Below, one piece after another: positions 50,002 to 61,008 of a stretch of DNA of 64,000 nt (position 1 is the stretch's first letter; every line of letters begins with the position of its first letter). Source of the stretch: Schizophyllum amplum (Eukaryota; Basidiomycota; Agaricomycetes; Agaricales; Schizophyllaceae). The stretch is from positions 18,525-82,524 of the forward strand of contig VDMD01000102.1 in the NCBI GenBank assembly GCA_007026445.1, read 5' to 3'. The translations under genes were made by a program, and so were the position numbers. Below the pieces are notes generated by a model. That model was not told the DNA's origin. It did no database searches and saw nothing but the letters and a program-made list of their open reading frames with translations.

Positions 50002-50365
50002 TCACAACTCCGACGTGGCATGCGACCTGAATGCCGCGGCGCTCGCCGAACTCGACCAATGCTTGAGCACACTGCTCCCGTCGTCACCCTCGCCCCACAA
50101 GTAGTACACTGCACGACGGTGCATGACAATGAGGTGCTGCGGGAGGTACTTGAAGAGCGCCATGAAGATAAGGCTCAACAAGACAAGGAAGATCGACGCT
50201 GCGCGGGTTCGTTAGCCGGAAGCCAGCAAAAGCGGAGCAGGGGAATGCACCAATCAGGATCTTCTCCCAGGGCTCCAGCATAGAGAAAATGAACGTCCCC
50301 TCGACCCAGATCTTCCACCGCCAGAGCATCATGACCACTCTTGAATTCGTCTGCGGGGTTGGCAT
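50002..50365 (-). CDS. Small subunit of serine palmitoyltransferase (SPTSS/Tsc3-like)
   Basis: Activating small subunit of the ER enzyme that starts sphingolipid synthesis from serine and palmitoyl-CoA. It is 103 residues long from two exons (50365-50251 and 50198-50002), with a gtgcat donor and cag acceptor. The start gives MPTPQTNSRVVMMLWRWKIW; an upstream in-frame Met at 50521 is possible. The core EGTFIFSMLEPWEKILIASI carries the MLEPWE motif that is nearly invariant in animal ssSPT proteins. A single membrane span, FLVLLSLIFMALFKYLPQHL, follows, with the PQH motif in the same place as in ssSPTa. The tail is RRAVYYLWGEGDDGSSVLKH. The stop is at 50002-50004. The layout (aromatic N-terminus, MLEPWE, one span, PQH) is that of the family. 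The gene is easily missed because neither exon is long. Confidence 0.85.
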
Positions 50366-51025
50366 ATCCTGTTGGGCTTGGCGACTATGCGCTCCCTGGG
50401 TTGCTGTTGGGTCTGCATGATGGCGAGAGTATGGTTCAAGGCAGCGAGGAGCGGCAAAAAGGCTGGACGCTGTACGAAGCTCGCCGCCGTTAGGGCTTAG
50501 GACGCGGTCGTGAAGATTCAAGACGAAGAACCGAAGCTGTGCACGACTGTCGGCTCGACGGCCCGGGTGAGCTGCGGGTGAGTCACGCCCTGGTCACGCC
50601 TACCTTCCAATGTTCAAGTTGCACTCCAAGCTGCTTACGTCGAAAGTTCACTCTTCCGTTCATCAGCCAAGTGGTCTATGACGATTAATTCTTATACTTA
50701 GGGCGCGGCCAATCGTCTGTATGCACAGCATCAACTGCGAAGCATGCAACGGCGAGATAAACACTGTACACATGGACCAATGCATAAGTAGATCAAGCCT
50801 CTTACATCGCAAGGTGCATTCATCAAGGCCACAGGAGAGCGCGGCACGGCAGCATCACTGAGGGCCAGTGTCCTTCTCGTGAGAGCGGAACACGCGTTCG
50901 CCTGCACCCTGATTACTCGCTTTCACAATCCGATACGAGCCCTTGCCTGACGGGCGAGCGGGCGAGTCTCCCGAATATAGGGTTGATGGCGAGGACACGG
51001 CGGATGGATGGCTGCGAAGCAAAGG
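50366..51025. other. Intergenic; nothing recognised
   Basis: Upstream of the palmitoyltransferase subunit gene (minus) and downstream of an unidentified minus-strand gene. No clear signals. Confidence 0.4.
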
Positions 51026-52127
51026 TCAGCGTTTGGAATCATGAAACAGCAGATGGGGCCGCGGCGCGCCGGTCACTGAAACGAAAGCAGCAACTGCGCA
51101 AAGGACGATGTGCTCAGAAGGCGACTGAGCCCTAGCGACACCTTCCTCAACATAAAGATTTCGTGAATGCGGCCTTGCTTTACCTTCCAGGACGACGCTG
51201 TCGTCCTGTAAAGCTTGAACTAGGCTTGCGTCAGCTATCCGACTTGGCAGCGAGAAAGTCGACGTACTGGGGGCCTCGACGACAGCAGCTATCTCTTCCA
51301 GCAGCAACTTCTGGTCTGGCGAGCCTTGTATAGCGCAGCTGCAAGATGAGGTAAGGACTTAGAATGGGCAACTGCTCGCGGCTTCACTGGGCCTTTGGAT
51401 CGAGCGACAAGCCCAAGCGTCTGGGATTTAGCCGCCGAGCAGCAGCTCACATACCGCATAAGATCGAAAAGGGGGTAGTCTGGTCTGCCTCAAGGCGGCG
51501 GTCCACCAAGGACTCGAAGTTCGTGGGATGCGCATCCACGGGAGGCTCGTTGGTCGGGACGTCTGAGATTCAGGGTGCTGAAGGCGGTCTGAGAGCCACT
51601 TGTCGGTTGGATCTAGCGATGTGAATTGACTGGGATGGCTGTGAAATGCACTGCTTGGAGACCTCAGGGCTGGGTAATGAGTCTCCGTCACTGGGTGTGG
51701 CCTAGCTAGAGAACAGAAACACACGTACTTATCATGAGGCGCAGCGAGGTCGGCAGCAAGTGGAGTCAGCGTCGAGCGACGATTGACAATATCAGGAGGA
51801 GCTTCAAGACAGCAGGCGCTCGAGAGAAGGGCAGACGAGCTGTGTAGGCGCCTCAGAAACGCGAGGATAGGCTCTGTCACACGCCCGCCACACAACGAGT
51901 GTCTGGCTGATACGGCTTACGAATATCTGTGGGAGACTAGGATAGCGTAGATAAACCACATACTGTTGCTGCGAGAAAGGAAGCGCGGAGTTATCGAAGA
52001 GCTCATCGGCGACTCGAGGTACGAAATGGAGCTTTCGGAAGAGATCGATAAACAGCAGACGTGTCTCGAGAGATATGGAAAACGTTCCGCCGGCGTCGGA
52101 TCTGGTAGTGGCTAAGGTTCGTTCCAT
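51026..52127 (-). CDS. Unidentified spliced gene
   Basis: Four protein-like segments can be linked on the minus strand. MERTLATTRSDAGGTFSISL with LLFIDLFRKLHFVPRVADEL and QQQYVVYLRYPSLPQI (52127-51930) is followed by a gtaagc donor. LHSSSALLSSACCLEAPPDI to LAAPHDK ends near 51735. DVPTNEPPVDAHPTNFESLV with DRRLEADQTTPFSIL ends near 51455. AIQGSPDQKLLLEEIAAVVE, RIADASLVQALQDDSVVLEG and PSEHIVLCAVAAFVSVTGAP run to a stop at 51026-51028. Exon joins are by eye and the start is uncertain; a further exon may lie up to 52318. The final exon is acidic and helical. No family was recognised and no function is proposed. It is divergent from the small plus-strand gene at 52328. Confidence 0.4.
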
Positions 52128-52327
52128 CGAGCGCCAGCCTCTGTAAGTATGCTGCGGGCCGGCTGCGGGTCGGCGGCGACGGTGTTGTGGCGAGAGTCAA
52201 GCGCGGAGTCCGGCCTTTGCGCGACCAGCCCCTCGGAAGATGCGTCGCTTCTGCTCTGGCCTGCATCGTGCCTCAGACCTCTGAACCTGCTTTCGTATTG
52301 GATTCGCGTCCTCGACAAGGCTGGACA

Positions 52328-52570
52328 ATGGCAAGCTTTAGATCCTTGGCCTCTCTCGCACGCTCTCGACCAACTCCACCGCGCATGTAAGCATTCACTG
52401 GGTTCGCCACATATGTCACCAGTGGTGCTCCTCCTACTTTATCCCAAAGGCCCAAACAGTCCAAAGATGTGCTCTATGCACTCAAGCTTGCTTTTTACGG
52501 TCTGATTACTCAGAACGTTGGACCATTGATGTTGGCAGAGCGCTACTGCGCGCTCAACAAGATAACATAG
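52328..52570 (+). CDS. 68-residue mitochondrial-looking small protein
   Basis: Two exons (52328-52386 and 52423-52570) joined by a 36-nt intron with a gtaagc donor and a caccag acceptor. Exon 1 gives MASFRSLASLARSRPTPPR, a basic, acid-free import-signal-like N-terminus. Exon 2 continues IGAPPTLSQRPKQSKDVLYA, then LKLAFYGLITQNVGPLMLAE and RYCALNKIT with the stop at 52568-52570. The second half could form one membrane helix. Size, presequence and single span are what one sees in small accessory subunits of respiratory complexes, but I cannot name one. The gene is too short to stand out as an open frame, and the intron is shorter than others here. Confidence 0.6.
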
Positions 52571-53961
52571 AAGGCCACCGTTCGGCATGTCTTTCTGCGA
52601 AGAAGATCGCGTCAGCCATGCATAGTTGTCGTTCCTCTGGTCTCTCACTACGGCTACCACTGACATGACGATGTACACATGTTTTGAAGCAACGGTGAGT
52701 GGCAATTGCAGAGCGAACAAGGTTTCCGACGTCGTCGCTCATGTAGCTGACGGAGAAAATGGATACAAGCTCAGTTCACTAGCTACACAGTGCATTATCC
52801 CTGACCTTCTTGCACACCAGCCTGGCCCTGCCAGCGTTACTGCAGCTGACAACTTAGCCATCCCAAATCGCGTCTTCAAACTCCGTTTAACCTGGCGCGC
52901 ACTGGCGCGTCCATCCCCACCATCCCATTACCCTCGCAGGGTCTGTTAGGCTCTCCAAGGATCTCCTAGGCGCATGAACGACAAGCGCTGGACAAACGGA
53001 ACCTTGTGAGTCATTCTAAACTTCCTGTCTCCGGGGCTTTCCGCCAACATTGCACGTGCGTTGACCGCCGGCCCGGCGGACAGCGCCCCCGATTGCTTGG
53101 ACGTTCCCTCCATCCGCATCGCCTTCCGACAGCCATCTGCTCGATCTCGAACCTTTAAGTACTGACCCGCCTCCCCCTTCAGAGCCGTGGACTCGACAGA
53201 GAGAAAGTCCCGATCCCCCTTAAAGTTACTCTTGCGTCGCACGTAACCCTTGGGCGACTTAGAGCCGACGGTCACCGGAACTCTCCCACCTATATAAACC
53301 AGCCACATTCGTCGCGTTCGCGAGGAACGCGCTTTATAAACGTTCAAGTCGAATCTATACAAGCTCTCCACTCAGAACCCTCACGGTGGCCTCCCTGCAA
53401 GCCTCCGTCACCGCCAAGTCATTATCGCGACGAGGCGTTGTCCTGATCAGACATCTCACAACAATCGGGCGCACGTCTCCGGCCCGTTCCCCGCTCGCTG
53501 GCACCTCCTTAATTCTGTCATCCCCCACATACGCAAGACAACGCTCATCCCTTATGGCGCTCTACGCATCACGCGGCTTCATTAGCAAGCTGCCAAAGAG
53601 TCCCGTCCCCATGCCCTCGTACGTCGCGCGCTTCGCCCCTCAGAAAGTTCCGACACTGACTGCCATCTCTCCACGCTGTTCCCCTCTGGTTCCCCCGTCT
53701 CCGCGCTCCTCGTCATCCATACCGTTTGCATCGGCCCCATCTGCCGTTTAACGCCGACGCTTACCGCCGACCACCTCAAATATCACCCGTCGGCTCTTGT
53801 CTTCTGCTTCCACCACACGCGCCCCCCACTATACGCGCATCCCCCTACCCCCTTCCCCTTCGTCTACGCACGTCCTGGCGTCGACACTTCTACACGAACC
53901 TCGCCCTCTGTCTTGCGGGCGCACGTTCTTCGCCGCCATCATCCGCATACCGCCTTGAATC
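52571..53961. other. Long 5' region of ribose-5-phosphate isomerase
   Basis: TATA-like boxes occur at about 53291 (ctatataaacc) and 53331 (ctttataaacg) on the plus strand. The interval from there to the isomerase start at 53962 is Pro/Ser-codon rich and CT-rich. Open frames within it (for example from 53386) do not resemble any protein family and may be leader sequence, possibly with an upstream intron. Confidence 0.4.
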
Positions 53962-55201
53962 ATGTCTTTCACCTCAACGGTCTCCCGCACGATCTGCCTC
54001 ACCGCACTCCCCAGCCCTGCGCCGCATGCGGGTGCGTGATCACGGTTCCTGTTTCCCTTACCCCTTGCTGACGAGAGCTTCAGGCCACCACGAGCCAGCG
54101 CCGTTGCTCGCCGTCCCGGTGGATGAGCCCAAGCTCTCCGCGATCGAGCGCTCCAAGCAGCTCGCGGCCTTCAGCGCGGTCGACGAGTTCATTACCCCGA
54201 ACATGAAGGTGCGTTCTGCGTGCGTTCTGGCGACTTGTTAGCTTGACATGATGTCAGGTCATCGGGATCGGCTCCGGGTCCACCGTGCCCTACGTTGTCG
54301 AGCGCATTGTTCAGCAGGGCGATGAGGCGAACCGCGACCGCATCTTCGTGCCCACGGGCTTCCAGAGCAAGGCCCTCATCCTCAACTCGAAGCTCAACCT
54401 CGGCGATGTAGAGCAGCACGGGGACATTGACGTGACCATCGACGGCGCGGATGAGGTAAGGGCGGCCGCGCGAATATTCGCTCTGACGTCGGGTCTGACC
54501 GCCATCTTGCGCAGGTCGATAGCATCGAGCGCGGGCTGAACTGCATCAAGGGTGGCGGGGCCTGCCAGCTCCGAGAGAAGGTGCTTGCCGAGGCGGCCAA
54601 GACCTGGGTGGTGGTTGCCGATTATCGCAAGAACTCGGACACCCTCGGCACGAATGTGTGTTGTGGTTCACTGTCTTGATGGGTGTGGGTGGCTGACCAG
54701 ACGCGCAGTTCAAGCCGGGAGTGCCGATCGAGGTGGTGCCCTTCGCGTACCTTCAGGTGCTAAGCAGGTTACACCATATGGGCTCCCCCAACGCGAAGCT
54801 ACGCATGGCTGTCGCCAAAGGTGAGTGGCGCGTGTGTGTACTGCTTTTCATTGTCTGAGTATCGTGCAGCTGGACCTGTGGTGTCCGACAACGGTATGTT
54901 CATCGTTGACGCGCCCTTCCCATGCGATATGCTGGAGGATCCGGAAAAGGTGAGTTGCTGGTCCTGGATGAGGGGTGCTGGCTCGCTGACGTGGGTGCAG
55001 CTGCTCCGGGATATCAAGATGATTACGGGAGTCGTCGAGGTCGGCCTCTTCTGCAAGATGGCACGAGCGTGCTACTTCGGAAACGAGGTAAGAAGAGACC
55101 GCGCAGCAGGGAACGAATACTGATTTATTGGCTAGGACGGCACTGTTACCGTCAAGTGGAATGACGGACGAATACAGCAGATCGGTGCTGGCTCTATCTG
55201 A
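53962..55201 (+). CDS. RKI1: Ribose-5-phosphate isomerase A
   Basis: Interconverts ribose-5-phosphate and ribulose-5-phosphate in the non-oxidative pentose-phosphate pathway. The start at 53962 gives [20 protein letters not shown]; a short N-terminal extension precedes the conserved enzyme. After the first intron, [20 protein letters not shown] leads to the phosphate-binding [39 protein letters not shown] is next, then the catalytic DVTIDGADE. An intron follows, then [20 protein letters not shown] and [18 protein letters not shown]. Later come [38 protein letters not shown] and [20 protein letters not shown]. The final exon is [20 protein letters not shown] with the stop at 55199-55201. The IGSGST, TIDGADE and KGGGAC motifs are all intact. 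About six introns; no frame break. The N-terminal extension could be an import signal or alternative leader. Confidence 0.93.
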
Positions 55202-55820
55202 GTGTTGTGTTTTCAGAAGAAGCAAAATGTATCGCAAAGATCTATCCTACTTACCTACTCTTGTTTTTAATAGCGTCTGGATTACCTGTCTAGCAATAGT
55301 AATTTATCGAAGCAATCCACCTCACTATACGGACTTGGTGCGGTCTTCCGCAAGCGCCCAAGCTCACGAGGTACCTCGGATGGCGTCAATGTGCTGCCTC
55401 GGGAAAGCTGTTCGCAAGCCGGTCGACACGTCGGCAGACCGGGATAAATCGGAGTGCGAGTGGGCTGGTCAGCAGCGCCGTGCACGCCGCCATCGCTGTC
55501 GACATGCAAGGATACAATGGTCAGAATATGAGTGGCTTGTACTTAGTACGTGAGCGAATAATCTTGTTTACGGCGCACCGACGGCACGCGCAGCGTGCGC
55601 TGGGCAGCCGCGCGCGGGGAGAGGGATGACGCGCCCGCCGCCCGGGGAATATGGCGCTTGTGATTGGCCCGCAATTATTCACGTGTGCGTATATAAGGGA
55701 TCGGGGGAAAACCGCGCTGCCATCAATCTGCTCCGGACCTTTCCTTCTTCTCTTTCCATCTCATTAGCGGTCGCCCCGCCGTGCGCAAGCCGTCGCTGCT
55801 GAGAGCAAGGAACTAGAGCG
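55202..55820. other. Promoter region of aconitase
   Basis: A TATA box (gcgtatataaggg) lies at about 55687-55699, about 125 bp before the start codon. A CCAAT-type element (attgg) is near 55660. No other gene is visible. Confidence 0.6.
55687..55699 (+). promoter_or_regulatory. TATA box of aconitase
   Basis: gcgtatataaggg, about 125 bp upstream of the start codon at 55821, with an inverted CCAAT motif about 30 bp further upstream. Confidence 0.65.
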
Positions 55821-58641
55821 ATGCTCAACCTCACGAACCGCGCCTCGCGCGCCATGATGCGCCTTAAGGCAGGCATGGCTACGGCCGTGGAACGCATTGG
55901 CGACCAGAAAGTGCCCATGTCTCTCCTTGAGGAGGGCGCGTACATCAACTACCAGCGCATCGAGGACAACCTCGCTGTCGTGCGCAACAGGTGAGCAGTC
56001 ACCGATATCGTTGCTCGCCAGCTTGCTTATGCGTGCATACCCACAGGTTGAAGCGGCCTTTGACGATGAGTGAGAAGATTGTGTACGGGCATCTGGACGA
56101 CCCGCACGGCCAGGACATCGAGCGCGGCGTCAGCTACTTGAAGCTACGGCCGGACGTGAGTGGTTGTTCGCCTTATCGCATTCACTTGGGCTGACCGAGC
56201 AATGACTTCATAGCGCGTAGCCTGCCAGGACGCTACTGCGCAGATGGCCCTCCTCCAGTTCATGTCGGCGGGCATGGACACGGCGGCGGTGCCCACGACG
56301 GTTCACTGCGACCATCTTATCGAGGCGCAGATTGGTGGTGTGAAGGACTTGGCGCGTGCCATGGACATCAACAAGGAGGTCTACGACTTCTTGGCGACCG
56401 CTACGGCGAAGGTGCGTGCGCCGCGTCTACTCTCTCGATACTCATTCTGACTGTCATGTAGTACGGTCTCGGTTTCTGGAAGCCCGGCTCTGGTATTATT
56501 CACCAGATCATCCTTGAGAACTACGCGTTCCCGGGTGGTATGATGATCGGCACGGACTCGCACACCCCCAACGCTGGTGGTCTCGCTATGGTCGCTTGCG
56601 GTGTCGGTGGCGCTGACGCCGTCGATGTCATGGCTGGTATTCCCTGGGAGCTCAAGTGCCCCAAGGTCATCGGTGTCAACCTTACCGGCAAGATCAGCGG
56701 CTGGACGACTCCCAAGGGTGAGCAATGCCCCTATTACGCGCGAGCGCCCGCTGAGTCGCATCACAGATGTCATCCTCAAGGTCGCGGGTATCCTTACGGT
56801 CAAGGGCGGCACTGGCGCAATCGTCGAGTACAGGGGCCCGGGTGTCGAGTCCCTCTCTTGCACGGGTATGGCTACTATCTGCAACATGGGTGCCGAGATT
56901 GGCGCGACGACTTCGATCTTCCCGTACAACAACCGTATGGAGTCCTACCTCCACGCGACGAAGCGCGGGATGATTGCCGACTACGCCAACAAGTTCCAGC
57001 ACAACCTCAAGGCCGACGACGGCTGCGAGTACGACCAGGTCATCGACATTGTGCGTATCTGTCAAGCCTCATAAACTTACACAATGCTAACACCGTCATA
57101 GAACCTCTCTGAGCTTGAGCCGCACATCAACGGACCCTTCACGCCCGATCTCGCCACCCCGCTGAGCAAGTTCAAGGACGCTGTCAAGGAGAACGGCTGG
57201 CCTGAGGACCTCCGCGTCGGCTTGATCGGCTCTTGCACCAACTCCAGTTACGAGGACATGTCGCGCTCTGCCAGCATCGCTCGCGAAGCCAAGGCTCACG
57301 GGCTTGACGTCAAGAGCAAGGTGCGGTATAAGTCCTTGTGTATGTCGTTGTATACTGACTGTAGTGCAGTTCACTGTCACCCCCGGTTCCGAGCAGGTTC
57401 GCGCTACCATCGAGCGTGACGGTCAGATCGCTGCGTTCGAGGATGTCGGCGGTCTCGTACTTGCCAACGCTTGCGGCCCGTGCATCGGCCAGTGGGATCG
57501 TCAGGACGTCAAGAAGGGCGAGAAGAACTCCATCATCACCTCGTACAACCGTAACTTTACCGGCCGCAACGACGCCAACCCGGCGACGCACGCTTTTGTC
57601 GCCTCCCCGGACATCGTCACCGCCATGGTCTTCGGTGGTTCGCTCACCTTCAACCCGGTCACCGACTCCCTTGTTGGCGCTGACGGCAAGGAGTTTAAGT
57701 TCACGGACCCGTCTGGCAACGAGCTCCCGCCCAAGGGCTACGACCCTGGTGAGAACACCTTCCAGGCCCCGCCCCAGGACCGCGCCTCCGTCAACGTTGC
57801 TGTCGCCCCCACCTCGGACCGTCTCCAGCTTCTCAAGCCCTTCGCTCCCTGGGACGGCAAGACCCCCGAGGACCTCCCTATTCTCATCAAGGTCCAGGCA
57901 AGTGCAGTACGTGTCCATCTCTTTGATCGCAAGAGTGTCATGTTAACATTGTTCTAGCGACTGACCACATCTCGGCTGGCGGCCCCTGGCTCAAGTACCG
58001 CGGTCACCTCGAAAACATCTCGCAGAACTGCTTGATCGGTGCAATCAACTCTGAGAACGGCGAGGCGAACAAGGTCAAGAACCAGATCACGGGCGAGTTC
58101 GGCGCGGTCCCTGCGACCGCCGCATACTACCGTGACAACGGCATCAAGTGGGTTGTCGTCGGCGACCACAACTACGGCGAGGGCTCGTCCCGCGAGCACG
58201 CTGCGCTCGAGCCGCGCTTCCTCGGTGGTCTCGCGATCATCACGCGCAGCTTCGCGCGTATCCACGAGACGAACTTGAAGAAGCAGGGTATGCTTGCCTT
58301 GACGTTCGCTGACCCGGCCGACTACGAGAAGGTGTGTACCTCGTGCTCGATGTGTATGTAGCCTTCCTTTCTGACGGTGTTGCCTGCAGATTCGCCCCGA
58401 CGACCGGGTAGACATTCTCGGGCTGGAGTCCTTCGCCCCGGGCAAGAACCTGACCGTCAACGTCAAGCACGCCGACGGCTCCTCTGAGCAGATCCCGGTC
58501 GCGCACTCGTACAATCAGGGCCAGATCGAGTGGTTCAAGGCGGGCAGCGCGTTGAACTTGGTGCGTTGTTTGTATGGTGGTGCGCTGGGATGCGTTGCTG
58601 ACTATGAGTTGCAGATGGCGGCGAAGGCGAAGGGTCAGTAA
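55821..58641 (+). CDS. ACO1: Mitochondrial aconitate hydratase (aconitase)
   Basis: [4Fe-4S] enzyme of the mitochondrial matrix that isomerises citrate to isocitrate in the TCA cycle. The start at 55821 gives [20 protein letters not shown], an import signal. Motifs in order: [75 protein letters not shown], the cluster cysteine in [13 protein letters not shown] (about 57225), and the other two cluster cysteines in [15 protein letters not shown] (about 57460). Then come [60 protein letters not shown] (about 58160) and [20 protein letters not shown]. The stop is at 58639-58641. Around 57896-57898 one G appears to be missing: the conserved GKC-TTDHIS reading needs it to join across the next intron. 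Everything else is in frame, so this is probably a sequence error. About nine introns. Confidence 0.96.
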
Positions 58642-59306
58642 AATCCTGAACGCGAATGGCTCTGAAGACGCGCTGTCTTCATCGAGCGCATGAGACTGAC
58701 GGACGAGACGAGGACGTGGTAGCATCATGACATTTCTTTTGCTTTCTTCTTTACTGTACGCATACGATTCTTTGTTTTCCAGTACGTCTTTATGTATGCT
58801 CTGGATACGCTGAACATCAGCAGAGTCCGAGTGTGATGAGCCTTAGTTCGACGTCAGACACCATGTCAGTTGTGTGAGAGCACACGGAGAGCACGATGGC
58901 CACCTGACGCAGATGCTGGAAGTGGTGGCGTTGGAGGAAGCAGGGACAAGGACCCAGGACATTTTGCTTGACTTCCAAACTAAATCGGCGCAGCCTGCGA
59001 AACTGATGGACGGCGCCACTATCGAACGTGCGTCTGAGGACGAGGAGAGCACGACATTGACGGGAGAGCGCCCACAATGCGTGCAGCTGTGCGATATTTG
59101 GCTATGTTTATTCACCTGGTCCGTGCGTCTCATAAGAGGGAACGCGCGCGTCGACATATCCTCGTTTCTCTTCCTTTACTCTGTCCTCATGTTCGTCCAT
59201 AGTCAAAACTCGATAGCTGTGCTTTGTGCTCCCTGACACGTCTCGCGCTCGTCGCTGGCGGGGCGCGCCTAGCGCAACGCTCGGCGTCGTTGGTTACTCT
59301 ACAGAT
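58642..59306. other. Aconitase 3' flank and promoter of the copper-fist gene
   Basis: No gene-like frame. The last 100 bp precede the copper-fist start codon; no clear TATA was recognised. Confidence 0.4.
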
Positions 59307-61008
59307 ATGGTGCGTCCTTGCCGATTTTCTTGGAGCGCATCGCTGATCGTGGCGATCTATACTCCAGGTTCTCGTTAACAATATAAAATATGCTTGGTGA
59401 GCTGGACGTTCATCGGGGCGGGGACGATGGCTAACGAGCCGCCTCAGTGGAACCTGTATCAAAGGACACCGATCATCTACCTGCAAACACTCCGATCGTC
59501 CGCTTTTCGAAATAAAGAAGAAGGGGAGGCCCGTGACGCAGTGCGAGCACTGTCGGGAGCTGAGGAAGACGAAGCAAGTGCACGTGAAGTGTGTGTGCGA
59601 AGTGAAGGATGGCGGCGATGCCGGGGGCTCGGACTCCGGCTGCTCAAAGACCGGTGAGCATCACCATATAATGTCGATATCGCGCGGTGGGCTCATCTAC
59701 AAGACGTTGTGTCATTTGCAGCCCTATCGAAGACCCTGGAGAAACCCGCGTTTCCCAACGGCTTACCCGAAGCCATGGGCGCGTCGGTTGCTCTCCAGGT
59801 TGCGAAGGACGGTTCTTCGGCGGAGCCCGAACGCAAAGGTTGGCAGACCTCGTTGTTGCACTGCATATGGACTGACCGAATATCAGAAAAGAGTCATTCC
59901 GGCTGCAAACCTGGCTCGCAATGCGACTGTAGCGTACCTCGTACAACGAAGAGCAAGATTAAGATGCCGAAGCCCATACGCTCGTCGAACCTACCCGCCA
60001 CCACCGATGTGTCCGATCCTCAATACCCTAACCATCCTCTCTCTACATGCCCTACCTCGCGAATGCAAGACACGGAGTACAACCCTTTCGATGTCGCCGG
60101 GCCCGTGCACGATCCGTCGATGTCGCATACGGCGCGTGTTCGTCATCACACCAGCGAATACCGTCCGTACGGCAAAGCCTACGATCACTACGCCCATCTA
60201 CACGGTCATCCTTCGGTGGGCCGCCCGTCGTCTGTACAACATCTCGGCGGCACGGCTAACACTTCGATGACACCGCCCCCGATGTCGTTCGGTACAGCCG
60301 GAGCCAACTGGCTCGAGCCGTCGATATTCTGTTCATCCCAGACTGGATACGACGGTCACCTGCCGGAAATGAACACGAACATGGATCGATCGCGCTCCTC
60401 GACTGGAAGTACGAACTCCGCAGGTTTCTCACAAGATGTTCCCTCATACCAAATGCGTACAGCCGGCTCCGACATCGGTACCTACGCCAGCATCGACGAT
60501 TGGATGGTCTATTCGCGCTACCCCGGCAGCAGTCTGCCGCTTCCCGTCTCACGGCCAGTGAGTCGTCGTTCTGGGAAGGCATGGGCACTGCCAACATCGA
60601 TATGCCTTCATCCGCCCTGTGCATCGACGCCAGCGCCTCCTTTGGCCCGTCACCGTGCGCATGTCTGTCCGGGATGTGTCGTTGCACTTCGTCCGTGGAG
60701 TGCTGGTCGGCTGGCGACCTGGCCGGTGGTCACAAACGCTATCCGACTCCATCTCGGTGTTGAACATGCCCGATCCCTCTTCAATGTCGACTATGTCCGA
60801 CCCCATTCCGATGGCCGACTCCATCTCGACGTCCGCCATGCCCGACCTCATGCATAGCCGGTCCTCGTCTAGCTCGTCATCGTCTGGTGCGAGCTCGCTG
60901 CAGAGCTTCCGCGATGTGGTCGGCGCTGGGAGTGGTGGCGGATGGCCATCCATGTCAGGATCGGCGGACGATCTATTCGGAGCGCCTGTAATTGACGGAT
61001 TATGGTGA
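59307..61008 (+). CDS. Copper-fist transcription factor (Ace1/Mac1/Cuf1-like)
   Basis: Copper-sensing DNA-binding regulator. Coding begins with an exon that holds only ATG (59307-59309). Exon 2 (59368-59396) and exon 3 (from 59448) complete the domain: MVLVNNIKYACGTCIKGHRS, STCKHSDRPLFEIKKKGRP, TQCEHCRELRKTKQVHVKC. This matches the copper fist, with C-x2-C-x8-C-x-H zinc ligands and the KKGRP minor-groove motif. Downstream are two Cys-rich clusters, SGCKPGSQCDC (about 59900) and CACLSGMCRCTSSVEC (about 60655-60700), of the kind that bind Cu(I). A Ser/Met-rich acidic tail (MPDPSSMSTMSDPIPMADSI, then a Ser run) follows, ending at 61008. Conserved-looking sequence changes frame near 60510-60540 and again near 60720-60760, so as written the 3' part is broken, probably by one-base losses. 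In white-rot fungi an Ace1-like factor responds to copper; the targets of this one are unknown. Confidence 0.88.

Noticed and set aside
52946..53371. Minus-strand open frame starting MESLYRFDLNVYK
   Set aside because: It overlaps plus-strand TATA boxes and its composition is explained by the complement of a promoter region; no family recognised.
53386..53751. A protein-coding gene starting MASLQASVTAKS on the plus strand
   Set aside because: It lies between TATA boxes and the isomerase start, shows only Ser/Pro-biased composition and resembles no family; it is more likely leader sequence.
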